In this document: one piece after another, positions 1-5,699 of the stretch | How positions within the stretch are numbered: position 1 is the stretch's first letter | How the letters are laid out: each line of letters starts with the position of its first letter | NCBI GenBank assembly: GCA_964579325.1 | Contig: CAZOHN010000204.1 | Span: forward strand, 1-6,422 | DNA length: 6,422 bases | Direction of reading: 5' to 3' | From: CAZOHN01 sp964579325 | GTDB lineage: Bacteria; Pseudomonadota; Alphaproteobacteria; Rhodobacterales; Rhodobacteraceae | Program-made: the position numbers and the translations under genes | The notes under the pieces: model-generated | The model's input: the letters and a program-made list of their open reading frames with translations, nothing else | Told to the model about the DNA's origin: nothing | Database searches by the model: none

Positions 1-346
1 CGACCTCAAGGCGCGCCTGCCCGACCTCGACGTGATCTTCATCGAGTCGGGCGGCGACAACCTCGCGGCGACCTTCAGCCCGGAACTTGCCGACCTCACG
101 ATCTATGTGATCGACACCGCCGCAGGTCAGGACATTCCCCGCAAGAAGGGGCCGGGTGTGACACGGTCGGACCTTCTGGTTATCAACAAGGTCGACCTCG
201 CGCCGCATGTCGGCGTCGACCCCGGCCTGCTGCGGTCCGACGCGACGACGGCGCGGGGCGGTCGGCCTTTCGTGATGGCTTCGTTGCGCGCGGGGTCCGG
301 CGTCGAGGAGGTCGTCGCGTTTCTGGTGCGCGAGGGCGGTCTCTAG
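1..346 (+). CDS. ureG: Urease accessory GTPase UreG, C-terminal part (5' end outside window)
   Basis: The reading frame is open from base 2 and gives 114 residues before a TAG stop. UreG is a cytoplasmic SIMIBI-class GTPase that, with UreD/UreF/UreE, delivers nickel to the urease active site. The fragment shows the UreG-specific ESGGDNLAATFSPELAD segment (about fragment residues 15-31), the IDTAAGQDIPRKKGPG stretch (about 37-52) and the G4 guanine-specificity motif NKVD (62-65), followed by the SLRAGSGVEEVVAFL helix typical of the UreG C-terminus. UreG is usually 200-215 residues, so roughly half is present; the P-loop and the CPH nickel motif lie upstream. A GTG at base 32 is an internal valine codon, not a start. 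The gene ends 10 bases before the stop of the convergent gene, which fits ureG as the last gene of a urease operon, although the rest of the operon is not visible. The identification is confident. Confidence 0.96.
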   Translation, partial: DLKARLPDLDVIFIESGGDNLAATFSPELADLTIYVIDTAAGQDIPRKKGPGVTRSDLLVINKVDLAPHVGVDPGLLRSDATTARGGRPFVMASLRAGSGVEEVVAFLVREGGL

Positions 347-356
347 CTGTCGCGGA

Positions 357-1268
357 TCAGCCCAGCGCGATGCCGCCGGGCTTGATGCCGGCTTCGAGTT
401 CCGCAAGCCGCCGGGCGAAGCGGCGACTGTTGGACCGCGCGACGACATGGCGGCAAAGCTGCATCACGAGCGCCGGCCGGCCGCGGTCCTCGGCGCGCTC
501 GAGCACGAGCCGCTGCCACGGCGCGTGATTGCGCCTCGCGCGCCAGAGTTGCGCGGCATGGGTGACCGTGAGCCGCCCCTCGCAGGCTGCCTCGATCAGC
601 GGCACCAGCGTGACCGTCGCCCGCAGCGTTGCTTCCGGGTCGGGGCCTATGCCCCGGAAGCCGATGTTGTGGACATGGTCACCGCGGAAGAGCGAGGCAT
701 GCATCGCATCCTCGATCTCCCAGGGGTCGTGGATCACGAAGGCCTCGGCCGCGCCATCGAGCATGTCGGGGGCATAGCCGTAGCGGCTCGAGAAATCTGC
801 CCGGCGCAGGCGGCTGTGGCGTCCGTCCCATCGGGCGCGGCCCGCATCGAGAGTGGCGCGCGGGGCGAGGGCCACCACGGTCGAGCCGGGCGCGACGACC
901 GAGAAGGTCGCGGCGGCATAGCCCGCCAGTCCCGATCCGTAGAATACAACCCGGTCGAAATCCTCGAAGAATCCGTCGTCGACGAGGCGATCGAGGTAGC
1001 CGTAGACACTTGCGTCGCGCCACCCGGATTCGGACTTGGCAAGGAGCGTCAGGAGCGACCAGCCGTGCCGGTCGGCGATCCCCAGCCCGAGCGGCACGTC
1101 GACCCCGCGCAGCGCCATGATGTCCATCCGCTCGAAGGTGACGAGCAGGACCTTGGGGCTCTCGTCGACGAAGAGTGCGGCATGGCGGGACCCGAGGCGC
1201 TCGAAGGCGCCGCGCGCCTCGCCGATGTCGTCGAGCCCATCCATGATCCCCAGCGTCACGTCAGCCAT
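357..1268 (-). CDS. Conserved alpha/beta-hydrolase-like protein of unknown function (often labelled PAPS reductase in relatives)
   Basis: This is a 303-residue soluble protein with no signal peptide or membrane segment. The only recognisable landmark is residues 107-123, VVFYGSGLAGYAAATFS, followed by VVALAPRATLD (131-141). This resembles the strand-elbow-helix of alpha/beta hydrolases (YGxSxGGYAA), but glycine 113 falls where the nucleophilic serine would be, so hydrolase activity is doubtful. Similar proteins in roseobacter genomes are, from memory, often named phosphoadenosine phosphosulfate reductase. I see no support for that: there is no CysH-type ECGLH signature and only two cysteines (229 and 272). 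The C-terminal half is rich in Arg and Trp. The start at 1268 gives the longest protein but has no clear Shine-Dalgarno site; an internal ATG at codon 9 has GGGG just upstream and is an alternative. The gene converges with ureG (10-base gap) and diverges from the peroxidase gene. Its role is unknown; that it is a real gene is fairly sure. Confidence 0.8.
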   Translation of the reverse strand: MADVTLGIMDGLDDIGEARGAFERLGSRHAALFVDESPKVLLVTFERMDIMALRGVDVPLGLGIADRHGWSLLTLLAKSESGWRDASVYGYLDRLVDDGFFEDFDRVVFYGSGLAGYAAATFSVVAPGSTVVALAPRATLDAGRARWDGRHSRLRRADFSSRYGYAPDMLDGAAEAFVIHDPWEIEDAMHASLFRGDHVHNIGFRGIGPDPEATLRATVTLVPLIEAACEGRLTVTHAAQLWRARRNHAPWQRLVLERAEDRGRPALVMQLCRHVVARSNSRRFARRLAELEAGIKPGGIALG

Positions 1269-1467
1269 GACGCAAGGCCTGTACGTTTTCGAACTTCATG
1301 TTCCCAGACCCGACGCCGGACCGACCACCGGCGATATCAACATCGTTACAGACTGATGTGTTGCGGGCCCGTTACCGCCCGATGTCCCCAAGAACAACGT
1401 TACCAGAACCGACCGGCCCTCGCCAGCGTGCAAGAGCGCGCCGGTCGGGAAACGATGCGATCTGGAA

Positions 1468-1481
1468 TTGATCCAAATCAC
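1468..1481 (+). promoter_or_regulatory. FNR/Anr (FnrL)-type box upstream of the cytochrome c peroxidase gene
   Basis: The bases read TTGAT-CCAA-ATCAC, matching the FNR/Anr consensus TTGAT-N4-ATCAA at 9 of 10 positions. The site lies 71 bases before the peroxidase start codon, in the spacer shared with the divergent upstream gene. FNR-family regulators sense loss of oxygen through a 4Fe-4S cluster and are known to activate di-heme peroxidase genes in proteobacteria. The assignment is by motif and context only. Confidence 0.75.
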
Positions 1482-1500
1482 GTCACTGGGGATGTCGGGA

Positions 1501-1509
1501 TGCTAGAGA
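1501..1509 (+). promoter_or_regulatory. Possible extended -10 element of the peroxidase promoter
   Basis: TGC-TAGAGA resembles an extended -10 (TGn followed by a weak TATAAT-like hexamer). It predicts a transcription start near 1516, which would put the centre of the FNR box (1474.5) at -41.5, the standard class II activator position. The hexamer itself matches only 3 of 6 bases, so the call leans on spacing. The leader would be about 37 bases, with a GGAGAG ribosome binding site at 1543-1548. Confidence 0.4.
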
Positions 1510-1552
1510 GTTCCCGGATCGCGCGAGTGAACTGTGAGAACTGGAGAGATCG

Positions 1553-2599
1553 ATGAAACGCGTTCTGACCGCAGCGCTGCTGGCGACCAGCGGAATAGGC
1601 TGCCCTGCGTTTGCGGAAGACCTGCGCGACATGGCCCTGGAGTCCTTCGTCGCCCTGCCGTCCACCATCCCGTCGGTGGCGGACAACCCCATCACCCCCG
1701 AGAAGATCGACCTCGGCAAGGCGCTGTTCTTCGATCCGCGCCTGTCCGCCTCGGGCGTCTTTTCGTGTTACTCGTGCCACAACCTCACGACCGGCGGCGA
1801 CGACAACATGGAGACCTCGGTCGGCCACGGCTGGCAGAAGGGCCCGCGCAACTCGCCGACCGTTCTCAACGCGGTCCTGAACCCGGCCCAGTTCTGGGAC
1901 GGCCGGGCCGATGACCTCAAGGCGCAGGCGAAAGGGCCGGTGCAGGCGGGCGTCGAGATGGCGAACACGCCGGCGAACGTGGTGGCGACGCTGTCGTCGA
2001 TGCCGAAGTACGTGGAGTGGTTCACCGCTGCCTTCCCGGGCGAGGCCGATCCGGTGACCTTCGACAACATGGCGAAGGCGATCGAGGCCTTCGAGGCGAC
2101 GCTGATCACGCCCGCGCCGTTCGACGGCTACCTCAACGGGAACCTCGACGCTCTGGATGCCGACCAGAAGGCGGGGCTGGCGCTGTTCGTGGAGAAGGGC
2201 TGCGTGGCGTGCCATGCGGGCGTGAACCTTGGCGGCGACGGCTACTATCCGTTCGGGCTGATCGAGAAGCCCGGCGCGGACATCCTGCCGCCGGGCGACC
2301 GCGGCCGGTTTGCCGTGACCGAGACGGTGGACGATGACTACGTGTTCCGGGCGGCGCCGCTGCGCAACGTCGGCGTGACCGCGCCCTACTTCCACTCGGG
2401 CAAGGTCTGGGACCTCAAGGTCGCGGTGCAGATCATGGCTGAATCGCAGCTGGGCGAGGACCTGAGCGATCAGGAAGCCGACCAGATCGTGGCCTTCCTC
2501 GACAGCCTCACCGGCGCGGTGCCCCCGGTGACCCTGCCGAACCTGCCGCCCGAGACCGCCGCGACGCCGCGGCCTACCTCGGAAATCGTGCCGAACTGA
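1553..2599 (+). CDS. ccpA: Di-heme cytochrome c peroxidase, periplasmic
   Basis: The enzyme reduces hydrogen peroxide to water in the periplasm with electrons from small cytochromes or cupredoxins. The 348 residues begin with a Sec signal peptide probably cut after AFA (residue 21). Two haem c motifs are present: CYSCH (72-76) and CVACH (217-221). Set beside the Pseudomonas aeruginosa enzyme, as I recall its numbering, the key residues keep a constant offset: His76 proximal and His92 distal ligand of the peroxidatic haem (H55/H71), Trp115 for inter-haem electron transfer (W94), Glu135 catalytic (E114), His221 and Met295 of the high-potential haem (H201/M275). This places it with classical reductively activated CCPs rather than MauG. 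Length is normal, with a proline-rich C-terminal tail after about residue 322. GGAGAG lies 4 bases before the ATG. An FNR-type box upstream suggests low-oxygen induction. The gene stands alone, with no cytochrome donor adjacent. Confidence 0.96.
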   Translation: MKRVLTAALLATSGIGCPAFAEDLRDMALESFVALPSTIPSVADNPITPEKIDLGKALFFDPRLSASGVFSCYSCHNLTTGGDDNMETSVGHGWQKGPRNSPTVLNAVLNPAQFWDGRADDLKAQAKGPVQAGVEMANTPANVVATLSSMPKYVEWFTAAFPGEADPVTFDNMAKAIEAFEATLITPAPFDGYLNGNLDALDADQKAGLALFVEKGCVACHAGVNLGGDGYYPFGLIEKPGADILPPGDRGRFAVTETVDDDYVFRAAPLRNVGVTAPYFHSGKVWDLKVAVQIMAESQLGEDLSDQEADQIVAFLDSLTGAVPPVTLPNLPPETAATPRPTSEIVPN

Positions 2600-2620
2600 G
2601 ACCGGCGATGGGACCACAGG

Positions 2621-2646
2621 CGGGGCGGGCAGCGATGCCCGCCCCG
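2621..2646 (+). terminator. GC-rich hairpin after the peroxidase gene, probable terminator
   Basis: A perfect 10-base stem (CGGGGCGGGC / GCCCGCCCCG) encloses the six-base loop AGCGAT, beginning 21 bases after the TGA stop. The following bases (TTGCGTTC) are only weakly T-rich, so it is not a textbook intrinsic terminator. Position and stem strength still suggest transcript ending or 3' stabilisation. Being symmetrical, it could also act on transcripts arriving from the convergent metal efflux operon. Confidence 0.55.
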
Positions 2647-2683
2647 TTGCGTTCAGCCGGCTTTCAGACCGGGCCGGCCGGGC

Positions 2684-2701
2684 CTGCTCAGGTTTGAGCA
2701 G
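2684..2701. terminator. Small hairpin in the convergent spacer between ccpA and dmeF
   Basis: CTGCTCA and TGAGCAG form a perfect 7-base stem with a GGTT loop, about 80 bases beyond the dmeF stop and 85 beyond the peroxidase stop. No T-tract follows on either strand. The adjacent stretch 2701-2760 is noticeably more A/T-rich than the rest of the window. It may help end dmeF transcription; the call is weak. Confidence 0.3.
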
Positions 2702-2781
2702 AAGGGTCAAGCTATTGATATAAAGCAGAAAAGCTTCGCGCATTAACCGGATTTCAACCCTTTGGCGGCGCAACGCGGTGC

Positions 2782-3900
2782 TCAGGCATGGGCGCCCTCG
2801 ACCTCGACCGTCACGTGCGACAATTCGGCGATGCGGGCGAGGCGGGCCTTGTAGGCGGCGGGCGGCTGGGGGCTTTCGGAGCGGATCGAGACGATGGCGC
2901 CATGATGGCCCGGGCCGAGTTGCCAGATGTGCAGGTCGGTGATCCGGTCGGACCCGGTCTCGAGCGCGGCGCGGATCTCGTGGGGGAGGTCATCGCCCTC
3001 GGGCGCGTAGTCGAGCAGGACGGCACCGGTGTCGCGGATCAGCCCCCAGGACCACCGCGCGATGACCAGGCCGCCGACGATGCCCATCGCGGGGTCCATC
3101 CAGTTCCAGCCGTAGATGCTCCCCATCACCAGGGCGACGATCGCGAGCACCGAGGTCAGGGCATCGGCCAGCACATGCAGGTAGGCGGCGCGCAGGTTGT
3201 TGTCGCGGGCGGGGGCGCGGGGGGCGGTGCCGTGGTCTTGCGCGGGGTGGCCGTGGGTGTGCCCTTCGTCGTGGTCGTGGTGCGCGTGATGGTCGTGGGC
3301 CGGGGCCGGGTGGGCGTGCTGATGCCCGTGGTGCCCATCCCCGTGGTGCCCATGCCCGTGGTGCCGATGCCCATGCTGCGCGTGGAGATTCCCATGCCCA
3401 TGATGCCCATGCCCATGATGCCCGTGCCCAGGATGCCCGTGCGGTTCGTCCCGCAGCAGCCAGGCGCAGAGCAGGTTCACCGTGAGACCGACGACAGCGA
3501 CCGAGATCGCCTGCGGGAAGCTGATCGTGACCGGGCTGTAGAGCCGCGTCAGGCTTTCCCAGCCGATGAGCAGGGCGATCAGCGCGAGGACGACGGCGCT
3601 GGCGAACCCGGCGAGATCGCCCATCTTGCCGGTACCGAAGCTGAAGCGGGTGTTCCGCGCGTGCCGCCGGGCATAGGCGTAGGCCAGCGCGGCGATCAGC
3701 ATCGCGCCGGCATGGGTGGACATGTGCCAGCCGTCGGCCACCAGCGCCATCGACCCGTAGATGTTCCCGGCCACGATCTCGGCCACCATCATGGTTGCGG
3801 TGATGGCGATCACGAGCCATGTGCGGCGTTCGTTGCGCTGGTGCCGGTCGCCGAGGAAGACGTGGTCGTGGGGGCTGGCGAGGTGGGCGGATGCGGTCAT
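2782..3900 (-). CDS. dmeF: DmeF-type cation diffusion facilitator, Co2+/Ni2+ efflux
   Basis: This inner-membrane antiporter is predicted to export divalent metal, by family Co2+ and Ni2+. The 372 residues have the CDF plan: TM1 about 27-45, TM2 about 49-76, TM3 about 97-116, TM4 about 128-149, a long cytoplasmic loop, TM5 about 237-260, TM6 about 270-288, and a C-terminal cytoplasmic domain. TM2 carries DGWHMSTH (H59xxxH63) and TM5 HVLAD (H242xxxD246), the metal-site pattern of the DmeF group rather than the HxxxD/HxxxD or DxxxD sites of zinc exporters. The loop at 154-223 holds 32 histidines in 70 residues. The start at 3900 is chosen because it overlaps the regulator's stop (ATGA) and has AGGA 10 bases upstream; the much longer open frame upstream is not protein-like. 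It is co-transcribed with dmeR. Metal choice is inferred from family and partner; zinc or iron cannot be excluded. Confidence 0.93.
   Translation of the reverse strand: MTASAHLASPHDHVFLGDRHQRNERRTWLVIAITATMMVAEIVAGNIYGSMALVADGWHMSTHAGAMLIAALAYAYARRHARNTRFSFGTGKMGDLAGFASAVVLALIALLIGWESLTRLYSPVTISFPQAISVAVVGLTVNLLCAWLLRDEPHGHPGHGHHGHGHHGHGNLHAQHGHRHHGHGHHGDGHHGHQHAHPAPAHDHHAHHDHDEGHTHGHPAQDHGTAPRAPARDNNLRAAYLHVLADALTSVLAIVALVMGSIYGWNWMDPAMGIVGGLVIARWSWGLIRDTGAVLLDYAPEGDDLPHEIRAALETGSDRITDLHIWQLGPGHHGAIVSIRSESPQPPAAYKARLARIAELSHVTVEVEGAHA
3312..3440 (-). repeat. Imperfect short tandem repeats coding the His/Gly-rich loop of DmeF
   Basis: The DNA is built from variants of CATGGGCAT, CATGGGCACCACGG and similar units on the minus strand, coding repeated HGH, HGHHGHG and HHGDGHHGH runs. 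The clearest block, about 3390-3428, is a near-perfect repeat of a 15-18 base CAT-rich unit. Units are in multiples of three, so gain or loss of a copy would keep the frame. Length is therefore likely to vary between strains. Confidence 0.7.
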
Positions 3901-4169
3901 TTCATGTAGGTCCTGATGACGTCGATGAGGTCCTGCGCGCCCTGCGCACGCTGCCCGTCGTCGTCGGGGTTGAGGATGTGTTCGCGGATGTGATCCTCGA
4001 TCAGTTCGGCGGTGAGCCCGGTCACGGCCCCCCGGATCGAGGCGACGAGGTTCAGCACCTCGCCACAGGGCGAGCCGGCCTCGAGCGCGCGTTCGACGGC
4101 CTCGACCTGGCCCCTGATGCGGCGAACGCGGGCGATGAGTTTCGGATCGGCGTTGGAGAGGTGTGACAT
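3897..4169 (-). CDS. dmeR: DmeR, RcnR/CsoR-family nickel/cobalt-responsive repressor
   Basis: A 90-residue all-helical DNA-binding protein that should repress the dmeRF operon until it binds Ni2+ or Co2+. It has exactly the length of E. coli RcnR and conserves the family core: RVRRIRGQVEAVERAL (14-29), then SIRGAVTGLTAELIEDHIREHIL (44-66). The four residues that bind nickel/cobalt in RcnR are all at identical positions: His3, Cys35, His60 and His64. This separates it from CsoR (Cu, C-H-C) and FrmR (formaldehyde). The start is fixed by His3 in MSH, since a later start would lose a ligand. No Shine-Dalgarno sequence precedes it; the bases before the ATG are C-rich (CCCCTACCCCT) and belong to the operator, so translation may be leaderless or nearly so. 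Its stop overlaps the dmeF start (ATGA), implying translational coupling. Confidence 0.94.
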   Translation of the reverse strand: MSHLSNADPKLIARVRRIRGQVEAVERALEAGSPCGEVLNLVASIRGAVTGLTAELIEDHIREHILNPDDDGQRAQGAQDLIDVIRTYMK

Positions 4170-4192
4170 AGGGGTAGGGGTATACCCTATAT
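4166..4192 (-). promoter_or_regulatory. Predicted DmeR operator overlapping the dmeR promoter and start codon
   Basis: Eight-base arms (minus strand ATATAGGG at 4192-4185 and CCCTATGT at 4173-4166, one mismatch) flank a C-rich core. Inside lies the perfect palindrome GGGTATACCC (4178-4187). A G/C tract flanked by AT-rich inverted arms is the known architecture of RcnR-type sites, and it resembles the rhizobial DmeR box as I remember it. The sequence TATACC (4184-4179) could be the -10, with start of transcription near 4172, so a bound repressor would cover promoter and start codon together. A good -35 is not evident. Confidence 0.65.
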
Positions 4193-4239
4193 TTGCCCGG
4201 CACAAGACGCCGTTGCCGAGACCAAGGGAACCGGGAGAA

Positions 4240-4284
4240 CGCCGGCAGCCTGTTCCGGCGCGCCCGCGGTTCAGGGCGCGGGCG
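4240..4284. repeat. Two adjacent GC-rich hairpins
   Basis: The first hairpin, 4240-4260, pairs CGCCGG with CCGGCG around a nine-base loop. The second, 4261-4284, pairs CGCCCGCG with CGCGGGCG around an eight-base loop. They abut with no gap. No T-tract follows on either strand. Their role is unknown; they lie upstream of the dmeR promoter, so they could end transcription arriving from the GFA operon on the minus strand. Confidence 0.4.
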
Positions 4285-4589
4285 TCGTGCAGGGCCGTTC
4301 GCCGGTAACCGGGGGATGGACCCATGGGTGCCCCTGGAGGCTCCGGTGGCCCCCCCCGGGGAGTGTCGCTGGGGGTGCGCGCGTCGGCGAGCCTTGAGTG
4401 CGCCCGTGGGAGCGCTCGTGGTGCACCCGTGGGTGCGCCCATGAGGCTTCCCCGACCCCGGAGCGCCTTGCCGCGAAAGACCATGGAAGTCCCCCGCGAT
4501 AACGTGACAACGGTGCAGTCGGTCCGCCCGTTCGCGGCGGGCAGAGCCAGAGGCCGGCGGTCGGCCGAGCCGCGCATGGCCGGAAGGCG

Positions 4590-4687
4590 GTGCGCGGGCA
4601 TCTGACTCCGGGTGTTCGCTTCCGGGCATTCGATCCCGGGCTGTTGTCTCAGGGCCGCCGTCCCGGGGGTGGTGGAACCGGGGGCCG
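4590..4687. repeat. Degenerate 14-base tandem repeat, about seven units
   Basis: Units starting at 4590, 4604, 4618, 4632, 4646, 4660 and 4674 share the phase G-N3-(C/G)CGGG-N5, with CCGGG or a near variant at the same offset each time (for example GACTCCGGGTGTTC, GCTTCCGGGCATTC, GATCCCGGGCTGTT). The best three are consecutive. A weaker unit may precede at 4576. The period is not a multiple of three, which argues against coding. The period was read by eye and the function is unknown. Confidence 0.5.
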
Positions 4688-4771
4688 TGGAAGCTGGTCC
4701 GGGACCTCGGTGCCACGGGGTACAGGCGGCGGTTATCCGGCCGGAGCCGTCGGGATCGCTGCCGGCAGGCC

Positions 4772-5188
4772 CTACTCCGAAGGCATCCGCGCGAAGGTCG
4801 GCAATGACGGGGACAGCACGTCCCATTCGTGGCCGCGCGTCGCGAAGGTGACCGCCTGCGGTGCGAAGCGGCCCGGGTCGTCGAGGCTGGACGCGGGGAC
4901 GGCGATCAGGTCGGGCATGGAATCGAAGGTCAGGTGGACCTGGGTCCCGCAGGTCGGGCAGAAGGCATGGGTCTTGATCGTCCCGCTGTCGCCCGCAACC
5001 TGCCACGTCGTCACCTCACCGGTAAGGCGGGCGTCGGCGCGGCGCGGAAACGTCAGGTAGGACCCATGGCCCGTGCCGCTTCGCTTCTGGCAGTCGCGGC
5101 ACTGGCAGTGGTTCTGGAAGATCGGCTGGTGGCGCGTTTCGAACCGGACCGCGCCGCAGGCGCAGCCGCCGGTGTAGGGTCGGGGCAT
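4772..5188 (-). CDS. GFA-family zinc protein (glutathione-dependent formaldehyde-activating-like)
   Basis: A 138-residue cytoplasmic protein with the beta-tent GFA fold. Two zinc-binding cysteine sets are visible: C9, C11 (GGCACG) with C77, C80 (FCPTCG), matching the structural zinc of Paracoccus Gfa, and C28, C30, C33 (HCQCRDC), matching its catalytic zinc site that also binds glutathione. Members are proposed to act on glutathione adducts, but most have no proven substrate. At 138 residues it is clearly shorter than true Gfa (about 190), and no formaldehyde dehydrogenase gene is near, so formaldehyde detoxification should not be assumed. GGAGA lies 7 bases before the ATG. It starts 46 bases after the SRPBCC gene on the same strand and is probably the last gene of the arsR-led operon. 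The family is certain; the function is open. Confidence 0.9.
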   Translation of the reverse strand: MPRPYTGGCACGAVRFETRHQPIFQNHCQCRDCQKRSGTGHGSYLTFPRRADARLTGEVTTWQVAGDSGTIKTHAFCPTCGTQVHLTFDSMPDLIAVPASSLDDPGRFAPQAVTFATRGHEWDVLSPSLPTFARMPSE

Positions 5189-5234
5189 GGTGGGTCTCCG
5201 GATGGCGGGGATCGTGGGCTGGCGTGCCGGGCGG

Positions 5235-5699
5235 TCAGGCCGCCCTGGGCTTTGCGAAGATGTCGATGGCCTCGCCGGTCTCCAGCAGGGATTTCAGGCT
5301 GGACAGGACGATCGGCCAGCCCCGGGTGACGCCGGTCGCCATGCCGCTGCCGGCGACGAGGTCGTCGTGGCTGACGGTCAGGCGGACCATGTCGTCGTAT
5401 TCCGCGATCTCGAAGGTCACGCGGCTGTAGCTTTCGGGGTCGGCTTCCTGGGATGCGTTGGTCCAGCTGACGACAAGGCGGGTCGGGGGCGAGACCTCGA
5501 TGACCTTGCCGACGAGGTTGACGCTCCGTTCGTCGTTGGCGCGGATATGCTGCCACTTCGAACCCGGCTGCCAGTCGGAGACGTTCTCGTGCCCCCAGTA
5601 GAGCCTGGAGATCTCGGGCCTGGTGATGGCCTCGAACACCTTTTGCGGCGTCGAGCGGATGTAGGTCACGTAGACAAAGCTGATCGTTTCTGTGGTCAT
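5235..5699 (-). CDS. SRPBCC / AHSA1-domain protein
   Basis: A 154-residue soluble protein of the START-like SRPBCC superfamily, AHSA1 (Hsp90 ATPase activator-like) branch. These proteins form a helix-grip cavity that binds hydrophobic ligands; bacterial members are mostly of unknown function and are not shown to act on Hsp90. Typical landmarks are YIRSTPQKVFEAITRPEISRL near residues 13-33, YWG (34-36), the SDWQPGSKW turn (41-49), VIEVSPPTRLVVSW (66-79) and the long C-terminal helix containing GWPIVLSSLKSLLETG (127-142). The ATG overlaps the stop of the upstream ArsR gene by 4 bases (ATGA) and has GGGAG 7 bases before it, so the two are translationally coupled. ArsR-AHSA1 pairs are common in bacteria, with the ArsR partner usually repressing the pair. 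The ligand is unknown. Confidence 0.93.
   Translation of the reverse strand: MTTETISFVYVTYIRSTPQKVFEAITRPEISRLYWGHENVSDWQPGSKWQHIRANDERSVNLVGKVIEVSPPTRLVVSWTNASQEADPESYSRVTFEIAEYDDMVRLTVSHDDLVAGSGMATGVTRGWPIVLSSLKSLLETGEAIDIFAKPRAA

Larger units (their letters stand above)
4170..4771. other. About 600-base region without a recognisable gene
   Basis: No open frame here on either strand gives a protein-like sequence; the short frames are rich in Arg, Pro, Gly and Ala as expected from random GC-rich DNA. Besides the dmeR operator at one edge, the region holds two back-to-back hairpins (4240-4284), several CCCRTGGG palindromes (4320-4436), and a degenerate 14-base tandem repeat (4590-4687). It also serves as the 3' flank of the GFA-family gene, but I see no convincing terminator there. 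A decayed gene or a small RNA cannot be excluded. Confidence 0.6.

Noticed and set aside
447..1556. Long plus-strand open frame (369 codons) opposite the conserved unknown gene
   Set aside because: Its translation is rich in Arg, Glu, Gly and His with no family resemblance; it is the antisense shadow of a GC-rich gene and runs through the intergenic promoter region.
2743..2757. TTAA-N7-TCAA, close to a CtrA cell-cycle regulator site
   Set aside because: It lies between two convergent gene ends with no promoter to regulate, and has one mismatch in an eight-base motif.
1478..2773. Long minus-strand open frame opposite the peroxidase gene
   Set aside because: The peroxidase frame has all family motifs; this antisense frame is Arg/Val/Gly-rich low-complexity sequence without recognisable domains.
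2788..3909. Plus-strand open frame opposite dmeF
   Set aside because: It is a shadow of the histidine-rich CDF gene, giving Val/Met/Pro repeats where the His codons are read in reverse.
4193..4605. Several short open frames in the gene-free region
   Set aside because: They lack good ribosome sites, have low-complexity Arg/Pro/Gly content and show no family resemblance.
3901..4716. Upstream in-frame extension of dmeF (to a 644-residue protein)
   Set aside because: The added part overlaps dmeR and is Arg/Pro-rich without homology; the start at 3900 overlaps the dmeR stop and gives a normal CDF length.
4170..5006. Upstream in-frame extension of dmeR (to a 369-residue protein)
   Set aside because: The RcnR family is about 90 residues and its N-terminal His3 ligand is met by the start at 4169; the extension overlaps the GFA gene on the same strand in another frame.
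4772..5188. Calling the GFA protein a true S-(hydroxymethyl)glutathione synthase (Gfa)
   Set aside because: The cysteines match, but the protein is about 50 residues shorter and no formaldehyde dehydrogenase gene is present in the window.
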